Positions 7,414-15,032 of a stretch of 26,328 bases of DNA are shown here, one piece after another (positions within the stretch are counted from its first letter, which is position 1; each line of letters begins with the position of its first letter). The translations under genes and the position numbers were made by a program. The notes under the pieces were generated by a model. The model saw only the letters and a program-made list of their open reading frames with translations, did not search any database and was not told the DNA's origin. Origin of the DNA: JANNOG01 sp050329835 (lineage in GTDB: Bacteria > Actinomycetota > Actinomycetes > Actinomycetales > JBBAYJ01); contig JBHJOJ010000226.1 of assembly GCA_050329835.1 (NCBI GenBank), forward strand, positions 1 through 26,328, read 5' to 3'.

Positions 7414-8405
7414 CGGACACGGTGACCGTCCGCGGCGTCGAGGCCCACGGCCGCCACGGCGTGCACGCCCACGAGCGGCGCGACGGCCAGACCTTCCGGT
7501 GCGACGTCACCCTGCACCTGGACACCCGCCGGGCGGGAGCCCGGGACGACCTCGCCGAGACCGTCGACTACGGAGCCGTCGCCGAGACCGTGCACGCGGT
7601 GCTCACCGGCCCGCCCCGCGCGCTGGTGGAGGCGGTGGCCGCGGAGATCGCCGGGCGGTTGCTCGCCGACCCGCGGCTGGCGGCCGTCGACGTCACCGTC
7701 CACAAACCACGGGCACCGATCCCGGTGCCGTTCGACGACGTCTCCGTCACCGTCCACCGGACCCGGGCCGACGCCCTGCTGGGGACCGACCCTGCGGGGG
7801 AGGTCCCGGCCGTGGTCGCCCTGGGCTCGAACCTCGGGGACCGCCCGGGCACGCTGCGGGGCGCGGTCCACGGCCTGGCCGGGATCCCCGGCATCACCGT
7901 CGCCGCCGCCTCCCCCGTGGTCGAGAGCGATCCCGTCGGCGGTCCCGGCGGGCAGCCGCCCTACCTCAACGCCGTGCTGCTGCTCCGGACCCGGCTGTCG
8001 CCCCTGGCGCTGCTGCACGCCTGCCAGGACGTCGAGGTCGCCCACGGTCGTCGCCGGGACGTGCGGTGGGGGCCGCGCACCCTCGACCTCGACCTCGTGA
8101 CGTGGGGGGAGACGGTCGCCTCGACCTCGGCCCTGGAGCTGCCGCACCCGCGCGCGGGCGAGCGGGGCTTCGTCCTCGTCCCCTGGCACCTGGCCGACCC
8201 GGACGCCGTCCTGCCCTCGCTCGACGGCCCGCGGCGGGTGGCCGACCTGGTCCACCTGGTCACCGCCGCGGCGGCCGGCGGCCGCGTCCCGGGGATCAGG
8301 GTGCGCGAGGATGTCCGCCTGGACCCGGGGACGCCGGCCGAGGAGGCGCCGACCCCGGGCACCGCGCGGCCCGCCGCGACCGACCAGCCGGAGGTGCCCC
8401 GATGA
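7410..8405 (+). CDS. folBK: Bifunctional dihydroneopterin aldolase / HPPK (FolB-FolK fusion)
   Basis: 331 residues from GTG 7410. Residues 1 to about 120 are FolB: VRGVEAHGRHGVHAHER opening, ETVDYGAV and the VHKPRAPIPVPFDDV segment with the conserved Lys. It cleaves dihydroneopterin to 6-hydroxymethyl-dihydropterin. Residues about 128-290 are FolK: VVALGSNLGDR, a HGRRRDVRWGPRTLDLDLV pyrophosphokinase signature and LPHPRAGERGFVLVP. It transfers diphosphate from ATP to that product, feeding FolP. No stop or frame change separates the domains, so this is a true fusion of genes that are separate but adjacent in mycobacteria. The last 40 residues are a Pro/Ala/Thr-rich tail. The stop overlaps the next gene (ATGA). 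Confidence 0.94.
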   Translation: MTDTVTVRGVEAHGRHGVHAHERRDGQTFRCDVTLHLDTRRAGARDDLAETVDYGAVAETVHAVLTGPPRALVEAVAAEIAGRLLADPRLAAVDVTVHKPRAPIPVPFDDVSVTVHRTRADALLGTDPAGEVPAVVALGSNLGDRPGTLRGAVHGLAGIPGITVAAASPVVESDPVGGPGGQPPYLNAVLLLRTRLSPLALLHACQDVEVAHGRRRDVRWGPRTLDLDLVTWGETVASTSALELPHPRAGERGFVLVPWHLADPDAVLPSLDGPRRVADLVHLVTAAAAGGRVPGIRVREDVRLDPGTPAEEAPTPGTARPAATDQPEVPR

Positions 8406-8893
8406 CGACGACCCGGGGGACGACGGTGCTCGCCGTCGCCGTGGTCTGCCTCGTCCTGTCGTGGGCGGGCCTGCGGGTGGCCCTGGACCTGGGGTGGTCC
8501 CTGCCGTCCCCGCCGTGGGCGGTGACCGCCGTCATCGCCCTCCTCGCGGTCGGCACGCTCGCCGTCGCCTGGCCCGTGCGGCAGTGGACCGCCGGTCGCC
8601 GCGACCGGCCGGTCGACCCGCTGCGGGCCGCCCGCACGGTGGCGCTGGCGAAGGCGTCGGTGCTGACCGGGGCGGTCGTCACCGGGTTCTGGGGGGCGTT
8701 CGCCGTCACGGTCCTGCCCCGGGTCGAGGTCCCGGCGCAGACCGGGCGCGCGGTCGCGGTCCTGCTCGCCGTCGTCGCCTCGGTCGGCCTGCTCGTCGCG
8801 GGCATGCTGGCGGAGCGGTGGTGCCGGATCCCGCCGGAGGACGACGCCCGGGAGCCGGACCGTCTGCGCGCCCCGGACGGCTCCGCCGCGTGA
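8402..8893 (+). CDS. DUF3180 family membrane protein
   Basis: 163 residues from ATG 8402, with GAGGTG five bases upstream; the ATG overlaps the folBK stop. Four hydrophobic helices are visible (about 8-29, 39-58, 80-105, 115-137), with the ALAKASVLTGA segment typical of DUF3180. The C-terminal tail is charged. The family regularly follows folK in actinobacteria. Its function is unknown and the conserved location does not by itself prove a role in folate metabolism. It ends the cluster; a toxin-antitoxin pair follows after 38 bases. Confidence 0.88.
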   Translation: MTTTRGTTVLAVAVVCLVLSWAGLRVALDLGWSLPSPPWAVTAVIALLAVGTLAVAWPVRQWTAGRRDRPVDPLRAARTVALAKASVLTGAVVTGFWGAFAVTVLPRVEVPAQTGRAVAVLLAVVASVGLLVAGMLAERWCRIPPEDDAREPDRLRAPDGSAA

Positions 8894-8911
8894 GGCGATG
8901 TGCCCACGGTA

Positions 8912-8931
8912 GTGACCGGTATTATGGTCAC
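8912..8931. promoter_or_regulatory. Operator-promoter of the toxin-antitoxin pair
   Basis: Perfect inverted repeat GTGACC (8912-8917) / GGTCAC (8926-8931) with an 8-base spacer containing TATTAT (8920-8925). The TATTAT is a near-consensus -10 ending six bases before the antitoxin ATG at 8932. A repressor bound here would cover both the -10 and the transcription start, as expected for antitoxin autoregulation. The -35 region is weak. Confidence 0.65.
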
Positions 8932-9162
8932 ATGGCCAGAAATCTGACCGCTACCGAGGTCAAGGCTCGGATCCTCGCGCTTCTGGACGAGGTCGCCGCC
9001 GGTGAGGAGGTGGACATCACCAAACACGGGCGGATCGTGGCTCGTCTCGTACCCGCGAGTGGTGGACACGCCCTGCGGGGACGCTTCGCCGGGCGAGCGC
9101 GCACCGCGGTGGACGACGAGGAACTCTTCACCGCCTCCACGGACTGGGACGTCGCCCGGTGA
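8932..9162 (+). CDS. Type II antitoxin, Phd/YefM family
   Basis: 76 residues from ATG 8932. The N-terminus MARNLTATEVKARILALLDEVAAGEEVDITKHGRIVARLVP is a classic Phd/YefM DNA-binding fold (ATEVK..ILALLDEV; hallmark ITKHGRIVARLVP). The acidic tail (TAVDDEELFTASTDWDV) would bind and block the toxin. The start is fixed by homology and by the -10 element six bases before it; the mRNA is probably leaderless. The stop overlaps the toxin GTG start (GTGA). It should neutralise the PIN toxin and repress the operon through the palindrome at 8912-8931. Confidence 0.88.
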   Translation: MARNLTATEVKARILALLDEVAAGEEVDITKHGRIVARLVPASGGHALRGRFAGRARTAVDDEELFTASTDWDVAR

Positions 9163-9548
9163 CGGTCCTGCTCGACACCCACGTCGTGCACTGGTGGTCC
9201 TCCGAGCCGGAGCGGTTGAGCGAGGCCGCGACCCGGGTCGTCGAGGGCGCCGACGAACTCGCCGTCTCGGGCGTCACCTGGTTCGAGCTGGCGTGGCTGG
9301 CACGCCGGGAGCGGATCACCCTGACCGTCCCGGTGTCGTCCTGGCTGGCCGAACTCGCCGCCGACGTCCGGACGGTGCCCGTCACCTGGCGGGTCGCCCA
9401 TACCGCCGCCTCGCTCCCCGGGTCCTTCCCGAGCGATCCCGCGGACCGCGTCATCTACGCGACTGCGCTCGAGCACGGCTGGCCGCTGGTCACCAAGGAC
9501 GGTCGCATGAGAGACCACGCAGGACCCACGGATCCCACCGTGTGGTGA
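9159..9548 (+). CDS. PIN-domain ribonuclease toxin, VapC family
   Basis: 129 residues from GTG 9159, overlapping the antitoxin stop by four bases. The acidic PIN residues are all there: Asp6 in LLDTHV, Glu43 in TWFELAW, Asp93/Asp96 in SDPADRVIYATA, and Asp114 in LVTKDG. A Mg-dependent endoribonuclease is therefore expected; VapC toxins commonly cut tRNA or rRNA, but the target is unknown. Pairing a PIN toxin with a Phd-type antitoxin is common. The pair lies between a core biosynthetic cluster and a convergent oxidoreductase, which fits a mobile or recently acquired module, but base composition does not differ visibly from the neighbours. Confidence 0.9.
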   Translation: MTVLLDTHVVHWWSSEPERLSEAATRVVEGADELAVSGVTWFELAWLARRERITLTVPVSSWLAELAADVRTVPVTWRVAHTAASLPGSFPSDPADRVIYATALEHGWPLVTKDGRMRDHAGPTDPTVW

Positions 9549-9578
9549 TCGACCGCACCCGCACCCGTCGGTCGCTCG

Positions 9579-11159
9579 TCAGCCGCCGCCGTCGACCCCG
9601 AGGATCGCCATGGCGGCCGAGCGGCCCGGGATGCCGCTGACGCCGCCGCCGCGGACGGCTCCGGCGCCCGCCAGCAGGACACCGGGGACGCCGGTCTCGA
9701 CGCCCCAGGTGCCCGCGGCCGCGGGGTCCTCGGCCCAGGGCCACGACAGGGGACGGTGGAAGATGTGGCCGCCCGGCAGGGCGACGTCGGCCTCGAGGTC
9801 CACCGGGTGGCGCGCCTCGACCGCGGGCCGGCCGTCGGAGCCGGTGGCCAGGCAGTCGCGGATCGGCTCGGCGAGGATCGCGTCGAGGGAGTCCAGGGTC
9901 CGCTCCAGGGCCGTCCGGCGGGCGCCCTCGGGGTCGTCCCGGAACACCCGCGCCGGCATGTGCAGGCCGAACACGGTGAGGGTGTGGGCACCGGAGGCCC
10001 GCAGCCCCGGCCCGAGGATCGAGGGGTCGGTGAGCGTGTGGCAGTACACCTCGGCCGGGGGCACGGCGGGCACCCGGCCGGCCGCCGCCTCGGCGAACGC
10101 CGTCGCCAGCATCGTGGCGGTCTGGTTGACGTGGAAGGTGCCGGCGAAGGCGGTCGCCGGGTCGGTGCCGTCCCGCAGCGCCGGCAGCCGGTCGAGGACC
10201 ATGTTGACCTTGAGCTGGCTGCCCTCGGGCGCGGGGCCGCCGTGCCGCCCCACGGCGCGGTCCAGGTGATGCGGGGCCGCGGCCCACACCACGTGCCCGG
10301 CTGACAGCTCGAGCTCGGCGCCGTCGGCCGTCACCGCGTGGACGGCGGGGGCCTCGGGGCCTGCGTCGACGCCGGTGACCGTGACCCCGGTGAGGATCTC
10401 CGCCCCGGCGCCGGCGGCCGCGCGCGCGAGGGCCCCGGAGACCGCCCCCATCCCGCCCACGGGCACGTCCCAGTCCCCGGTGCCGCCGCCGACGACGTGG
10501 TAGAGGAAGCACCGGCTCGCCGCGAGGTCCGTCGCCGGGTCGGCGAAGGTCCCGATGAGCGCGTCCGTCAGCACGACCCCCCGCACCAGGTCGTCGCCGA
10601 ACCGGCGCGCCACCTCCACCCCGACGGGCTCCTCGACGAGGGCGCACCACAGCTCGTCGTCGGCCGCGACCGCCCGCATCTCCGAGCGGGACAGCAGGGG
10701 CCGCGCGAACGTGGGCCAGATCCGGTGCGCGAGGTCACCGACCCGGCCGCGGAACTCCGTCCAGGCCTCGGCGTCCCGGTCCGCCCCGACCGCTGCGAAC
10801 GACGCCCGGGTGGTGGCGGCGTCGCCGGTGTCGACCAGGAGGCCCACCTCGCCGCCGCGCCGCGGGTCGGGGGTGTACGACGAGATCCGCCGCCGCACCA
10901 GGCGCAGGTCGAGGCCCAGCTCGTCGACGATCCACCGAGGGAGCAGGCTGACGAGGTAGGAGTACCGCGACAGCCGGACGTCGAGCCCGGGGAACGCCGC
11001 AGTGCTGACCGTCGCGCCCCCGACGTGGTCCGATCGTTCCAGCACGCACACCGACCGGCCCGCCCGGGCCAGGTACGCCGCAGCGGTGAGGCCGTTGTGC
11101 CCGGCGCCGACGACCACGGCGTCGTAGCGCGCCCGCGCCGGCAGCGGTGTCGCGATCAT
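9579..11159 (-). CDS. FAD-dependent oxidoreductase, phytoene desaturase-like (COG1233)
   Basis: 526 residues from ATG 11159. The N-terminal dinucleotide-binding fold is clear: VVVGAGHNGLTAAAYLARAG followed by CVLERSDHVGG. The C-terminus carries the second FAD contact (GVLLAGAGAVRGGGVSGIPGRSAAMAIL). The enzyme belongs to the carotenoid-desaturase/amine-oxidase-like group. No carotenoid genes are adjacent, so the substrate is unknown. The frame extends back to 11219, but a TAGGGT hexamer ends seven bases before ATG 11159, supporting a leaderless start there. It is divergent from the lipoprotein operon, and the intervening region carries the CTCTCA repeats at 11213-11234. Confidence 0.88.
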   Translation of the reverse strand: MIATPLPARARYDAVVVGAGHNGLTAAAYLARAGRSVCVLERSDHVGGATVSTAAFPGLDVRLSRYSYLVSLLPRWIVDELGLDLRLVRRRISSYTPDPRRGGEVGLLVDTGDAATTRASFAAVGADRDAEAWTEFRGRVGDLAHRIWPTFARPLLSRSEMRAVAADDELWCALVEEPVGVEVARRFGDDLVRGVVLTDALIGTFADPATDLAASRCFLYHVVGGGTGDWDVPVGGMGAVSGALARAAAGAGAEILTGVTVTGVDAGPEAPAVHAVTADGAELELSAGHVVWAAAPHHLDRAVGRHGGPAPEGSQLKVNMVLDRLPALRDGTDPATAFAGTFHVNQTATMLATAFAEAAAGRVPAVPPAEVYCHTLTDPSILGPGLRASGAHTLTVFGLHMPARVFRDDPEGARRTALERTLDSLDAILAEPIRDCLATGSDGRPAVEARHPVDLEADVALPGGHIFHRPLSWPWAEDPAAAGTWGVETGVPGVLLAGAGAVRGGGVSGIPGRSAAMAILGVDGGG

Positions 11160-11166
11160 GGCGCCG

Positions 11167-11172
11167 ACCCTA
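11167..11172 (-). promoter_or_regulatory. -10 element of the FAD oxidoreductase gene (leaderless)
   Basis: The minus strand reads TAGGGT, seven bases before ATG 11159. It decides the start against the longer frame to 11219, which has no such element or Shine-Dalgarno. Confidence 0.5.
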
Positions 11173-11212
11173 CGGCGCCCCTCACAGCCCGGCCGCCCGG
11201 ATTCACGGCGCG

Positions 11213-11234
11213 CTCTCATGCTCCTCTCAGCGAG
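11213..11234 (+). promoter_or_regulatory. Putative response-regulator box (2 x 11-bp direct repeat), site 1
   Basis: Two tandem 11-mers, CTCTCATGCTC and CTCTCAGCGAG, share CTCTCA at an 11-bp phase, the arrangement bound by OmpR/PhoB-family dimers. A matching pair precedes the response-regulator gene (18781-18802, minus strand; 16 of 22 bases agree). The site lies about 54-75 bases upstream of the lipoprotein ATG. Confidence 0.5.
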
Positions 11235-11287
11235 CCCCGGCCGTCCTCCGACGACCGCCCCATCCGACGCGTCCAGGCTCTGTCACC

Positions 11288-11914
11288 ATGAGATCGCCTA
11301 CGCCGACCCGGCTGCTCCGGCTGCTCCGGCCGCTCGCCGTCCTCGTCGCCGTCGCGGCGCTCGCGGCGTGCGGCGACGACTCCGACGACTCGGGGGTGGC
11401 CTCGCTCGAGACGGGAGCGGACGCCGCCGGAGCGTCCGCCTCCCCCACCGGCGACGCGGAGGAGGAGCTCCTCGCCTACGCGCAGTGCCTGCGCGACCAG
11501 GGCCTCGACGTGCCCGACCCCGAGGTCGACGCCGACGGCAACCTCGTCCTCGGCGGCGGCGGCGGGGGCGCCGGTGGCGGCGACGGCCAGCCGCCGGACC
11601 CGGAGGAGTTCGAGGCGGCGCAGGAGGTCTGCGGGGAGCCGCCGGCCGGTGTCGGCGGGGCGCTCGACGAGCTGCAGTCCCCGGAGTTCCAGGACGCGCT
11701 GCTGGCCTTCACGCAGTGCCTGCGCGACCGCGGGTACGACGTCGAGGACATCCAGCCGGGCGACGGGCCGGGCGGTGGCGGTGGCGGCGCCGGCGGCGGC
11801 GGTCCGCTCGGCGACCTCGACGTCGACGACCCGGAGGTCGCCGCCGACCTCGACGAGTGCCAGTCCGAGGCCTTCGCCGGCGTGGACCTTCCCGGCGCCG
11901 GCGGCCAGGGATGA
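11288..11914 (+). CDS. Secreted lipoprotein with duplicated QCLRD motif
   Basis: 208 residues from ATG 11288. A lipoprotein signal (RLLRPLAVLVAVAALAAC, lipid-bearing Cys28) is followed by an acidic Ser/Asp linker. The mature part holds two related segments: YAQCLRDQGLDVPDPEVD, then a GGGGGGAGGG stretch; and FTQCLRDRGYDVEDIQPGD, then another GGGGGGAGGG. Further Cys residues occur in EVCGEP and DECQSEAF. This type is often encoded before adaptor/ABC genes in actinobacteria. The function is unknown; an extracellular accessory or sensor of the exporter is a reasonable inference. A CAGGCT hexamer ends eight bases before the start (possible leaderless promoter). Its stop overlaps the adaptor start (ATGA). 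Confidence 0.85.
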   Translation: MRSPTPTRLLRLLRPLAVLVAVAALAACGDDSDDSGVASLETGADAAGASASPTGDAEEELLAYAQCLRDQGLDVPDPEVDADGNLVLGGGGGGAGGGDGQPPDPEEFEAAQEVCGEPPAGVGGALDELQSPEFQDALLAFTQCLRDRGYDVEDIQPGDGPGGGGGGAGGGGPLGDLDVDDPEVAADLDECQSEAFAGVDLPGAGGQG

Positions 11915-13080
11915 GCCGCACCGCCCGCCAGCCGGCGTCGCTGCGCCGGACCCTGCTGGTGTCGGCGGTCACCGCGGCCGTGCTGACGCTCGCCGTGACC
12001 GGTCTCGTCCTGGCCCCCGGAGCCGGCGGGGCGTGGGCCGGCGACGACGAGAGCGGGACCGGGACGGCCGACCCGGCGACCTCGGAGCCGGAGGGGACGA
12101 CCGGGACCGACCAGGACGGGGCGACCGGGTCGGGGACGGCCACCGTGACCCGGACGGACCTGGTCCGCACCGAGACCCTCCAGGGGGCGCTGTCGTTCGG
12201 CGACGCCCGCGAGATCACCGCAACCCGCGACGGCGTCGTCACGGCGGCCCCCGCCTCCGGCGACGAGGTCGCCCTGGGGTCCGTCCTGCACTCCGTGTCG
12301 GCCGAGCCGACGGTGTTGCTCGCGGGCGCCGTCCCCGCGTACCGCGACCTGTCGACGGACACCCCGGACGGCCTCGACGTCACCCAGCTGGAGCAGGCGC
12401 TGGTCGACGCCGGACACGGCGAGGGCGTGACCGTCGACGGCACCTTCGACGACGCGACCGCCGACGCCGTCGAGGCCTGGGAGGAGGCGCTGGGCCGGTC
12501 CGACCCGGACGGCGTGGTCACCCTCGGCGACGTCGTCTTCGCCACCGGCGCGGCGCGGGTGTCGGCCGTGCCGGCCCCGGTGGGCGCCGTCGTCCGGGCG
12601 GGCGACGCGGTGGTCGAGGTCACCGGGTCGACCCGCGAGGTGGACCTCGACGTCGAGGTGGACCGGGCCGAGGACCTGGCCACCGGGACCGCGGTCACCG
12701 TCGAGCTGCCCGACGGCACCGAGACGGCGGGCACCGTCGCGGAGATCGGCACCGTGGCCGAGGAGGACCCCGCCGACCCGCAGGGCGGCGCGACCGTGCC
12801 GGTCGTCGTCACCTTCGACGACCAGGCGGCCGCCGCGGCCTTCACCGGCGGCACCGTCGACGTGGTCCTCGAGCGGTCCCGCGAGGAGGGCGTGCTGGCC
12901 GTGCCGGTCACCGCCCTGCTCGCCCTCGCCGAGGGCGGCTACGCGGTCGAGGTCGTCGAGCCGGGCGGCGGCACCCGCCTCGTCGGGGTCGAGACCGGGA
13001 CGTTCACGGACGACCTGGTGGCGGTGACCGGGACCGGCGAGGAGTTGGCCGAGGGCACCGAGGTGGTGGTCGCCGGATGA
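11911..13080 (+). CDS. ABC-exporter adaptor (HlyD/MacA-like) with peptidoglycan-binding domain, copy 1
   Basis: 389 residues from ATG 11911, overlapping the lipoprotein stop. Order: N-terminal membrane anchor (about 13-36), Asp/Thr/Gly linker, a split lipoyl-type segment (TRDGVVTAAPASGDEVALGSVLHSV), a peptidoglycan-binding-1-like helical domain (about 154-200: LEQALVDAGHGEGVTVDGTF and ADAVEAWEEALG), then beta-barrel domains ending in the family's TGLxEGxxVVV-like close (TGTGEELAEGTEVVVAG). It is the membrane-fusion partner of the ATPase and permease downstream. In monoderm actinobacteria such adaptors probably reach into the cell wall. It is paralogous to the gene at 15033. Confidence 0.88.
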   Translation: MSRTARQPASLRRTLLVSAVTAAVLTLAVTGLVLAPGAGGAWAGDDESGTGTADPATSEPEGTTGTDQDGATGSGTATVTRTDLVRTETLQGALSFGDAREITATRDGVVTAAPASGDEVALGSVLHSVSAEPTVLLAGAVPAYRDLSTDTPDGLDVTQLEQALVDAGHGEGVTVDGTFDDATADAVEAWEEALGRSDPDGVVTLGDVVFATGAARVSAVPAPVGAVVRAGDAVVEVTGSTREVDLDVEVDRAEDLATGTAVTVELPDGTETAGTVAEIGTVAEEDPADPQGGATVPVVVTFDDQAAAAAFTGGTVDVVLERSREEGVLAVPVTALLALAEGGYAVEVVEPGGGTRLVGVETGTFTDDLVAVTGTGEELAEGTEVVVAG

Positions 13081-13832
13081 CCGCTCTCGACACCGGCATC
13101 GACACCGCCCCCGACGTCCTCGCCGCCGATCGGGAGCCCGTCCTCGAACTCCACGACGTGACCAAGGAGTTCCCCACCGACCCGCCGACCCGGGTCCTGC
13201 ACGGGATCGACCTCACGGTCCACCGGGGAGAGCTGGTCGCCGTGGTGGGCCCCTCCGGGTCCGGGAAGTCCACCCTGCTCAACATCATCGGGACCCTCGA
13301 CCGGCCGACCGCGGGGACGGTCCGGATCGCCGGACGGGACGCCTCGGCCATGCCGGACGCCGCGCTGTCCGGCCTGCGCGCTCACGAGATCGGGTTCGTC
13401 TTCCAGCAGTTCTTCCTGCTCTCCGGGAAGTCGGCCGTGGACAACGTGGCCGACGGGCTGCTCTACACGGGTCTCGACCGGCGGGAGCGGCGGCGGCGGG
13501 CGCTGGAGGTGCTCCAGGAGGTCGGCCTGGGCCACCGCGTCCGCCACCAGGCGCAGGCGATGAGCGGCGGGGAGCGGCAGCGGGTCGCGATCGCCCGGGC
13601 CCTCGTCGGCCAGCCGTCGCTGGTCCTCGCCGACGAACCGACCGGGAATCTCGACACCCGGTCGGGGGCCGCCATCGTCGACCTCCTGCACCGCCTCCAC
13701 GAGCGCGGCTCCACCATCCTCGTCATCACGCACGACGTCGACCTGGCGAGCAGCCTGCCCCGGCGGGTCGCGATCCGGGACGGCCTCGTCGAGTCCGACA
13801 CCGGTCCGGCGTGGGCGCGGGCGAGCGCATGA
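13077..13832 (+). CDS. MacB-type ABC transporter ATPase
   Basis: 251 residues from ATG 13077 (ATGA overlap with adaptor 1). A complete LolD/MacB-family nucleotide-binding domain: Walker A GPSGSGKST (58-66), Q-loop in VFQQFFLLSGKSAVDNV, ABC signature MSGGERQR (162-169), Walker B LVLADEPTGNLD (catalytic Glu187), H-loop ITHD. The sequence between Q-loop and signature (SAVDNVADGLLYTG) is typical of lipoprotein/macrolide-export systems. It powers the permease encoded next. The substrate could be a peptide, lipid or antibiotic and cannot be read from sequence. Confidence 0.94.
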   Translation: MTALDTGIDTAPDVLAADREPVLELHDVTKEFPTDPPTRVLHGIDLTVHRGELVAVVGPSGSGKSTLLNIIGTLDRPTAGTVRIAGRDASAMPDAALSGLRAHEIGFVFQQFFLLSGKSAVDNVADGLLYTGLDRRERRRRALEVLQEVGLGHRVRHQAQAMSGGERQRVAIARALVGQPSLVLADEPTGNLDTRSGAAIVDLLHRLHERGSTILVITHDVDLASSLPRRVAIRDGLVESDTGPAWARASA

Positions 13833-15031
13833 GGCCCGCCCACTCCCTGCGGAGCCGGCTGCACGCCGGCGACCTGCTGCGGGTCGGCGCCGTCGGGCTC
13901 CTGACCCGCAGACTGCGGGCCGCCCTGTCGGCGCTCGGCATCGCCATCGGGATCGCGGCCATGGTCGCGGTCCTCGGGATCTCCGAGAGCTCCCGGCAGG
14001 ACCTGCTGTCCTCCCTCGACCGGCTGGGCACCAACCTGCTGACGGTGCAGGCCGGCACCGGTCTCGGCGCCGGCGACGCCGCGCTGCCGGCGAGCGCCGA
14101 CGACATGCTGGCCCGCGTCGGCCCGGTCGAGTCGGTCGCCACGACCACCTCGGTGGACGCCACCGTCCGCCGCACCGACCTGGTGCCGGAGGGGGACACC
14201 CAGGGCCTGTCGGTCCGCGCGGCGGACCCGGGCCTGCTGTCGGCGCTCGCCGGCGAGGTCGCGACCGGGGAGTGGCTGGACGCCGTGCGGTCCGACCTGC
14301 CGGTGGTCGTCCTCGGGTCCGTCGCGGCCGAGCGCCTCGGCATCACCGGGGTGGCGGACGGGGCGCAGGTGTGGATCGGCGACCGGTGGTTCACGGTCGT
14401 CGGGATCCTCGAGCCGCTCGAACTGGCGGCCGACATCGACCGGTCCGTCCTCATCGGCGAGGGTGTCGCCACGACGGCCTTCGACATCTCGGAGTCGCCG
14501 GAGACGGTCTACGTCCGGGCCGACCCCGAGTTGGTGACGTCGGTCCGCGACATCGCGCCCGCCTCGGCGGACCCTGCCGACCCCGACCAGGTCGAGGTCT
14601 CGCGCCCGTCCGACGCCATCGAGGCCCGGGCCGAGGCCGCGACCGCGTACACCGAGCTCTTCCTCGGCCTGGGGGCGGTTGCCCTGCTGGTCGGAGGGGT
14701 CGGCATCGCCAACATCATGGTGATCTCGGTCCTGGAGCGGCGCTCCGAGATCGGCCTGCGCCGGGCGCTCGGGGCCACCCGGCGTCACGTCAGCCTCCAG
14801 TTCGTCACGGAGGCGCTCATCCTGTCGGCCGCCGGCGGCGCCGCCGGCGTGGCGATCGGGGCCGCGGTCACCGCCGGGTACGCCCTGTCCCGCGGCTGGT
14901 CTGTCGAGGTGCCGGCCGTGGCCTACCTCGGCGGCTTCGCCGCCGCCCTGGTCATCGGCGCCATCGCCGGGGTCTACCCCGCCCGCCGGGCCGCCCGGCT
15001 CTCCCCGACCGACGCCCTGAGGACGGTGTGA
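13829..15031 (+). CDS. MacB-like ABC transporter permease (FtsX family)
   Basis: 400 residues from ATG 13829, overlapping the ATPase stop. Layout: first membrane helix (ALSALGIAIGIAAMVAVLGI) followed by SESSRQDLLSSLDRLGTNLL, a large extracytoplasmic MacB-PCD domain (about 60-265), and a C-terminal trio of helices with the FtsX signature GGVGIANIMVISVLERRSEI and GLRRALGATRRHV, ending AGVYPARRAARLSPTDALRTV. This four-helix topology belongs to mechanotransmission-type ABC exporters, which push substrates held outside the membrane. It is intact and part of the lipoprotein-adaptor-ATPase-permease-adaptor operon. Confidence 0.94.
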   Translation: MRPAHSLRSRLHAGDLLRVGAVGLLTRRLRAALSALGIAIGIAAMVAVLGISESSRQDLLSSLDRLGTNLLTVQAGTGLGAGDAALPASADDMLARVGPVESVATTTSVDATVRRTDLVPEGDTQGLSVRAADPGLLSALAGEVATGEWLDAVRSDLPVVVLGSVAAERLGITGVADGAQVWIGDRWFTVVGILEPLELAADIDRSVLIGEGVATTAFDISESPETVYVRADPELVTSVRDIAPASADPADPDQVEVSRPSDAIEARAEAATAYTELFLGLGAVALLVGGVGIANIMVISVLERRSEIGLRRALGATRRHVSLQFVTEALILSAAGGAAGVAIGAAVTAGYALSRGWSVEVPAVAYLGGFAAALVIGAIAGVYPARRAARLSPTDALRTV

Positions 15032-15032
15032 C

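Noticed and set aside
8912..9548. Toxin-antitoxin pair as part of a larger mobile island
   Set aside because: No integrase, direct repeats, tRNA target or composition shift at its borders; it is a stand-alone two-gene module.
11160..11219. Upstream extension of the FAD oxidoreductase to 11219
   Set aside because: Arg/Gly-rich extension without Shine-Dalgarno; TAGGGT-N7-ATG supports 11159.
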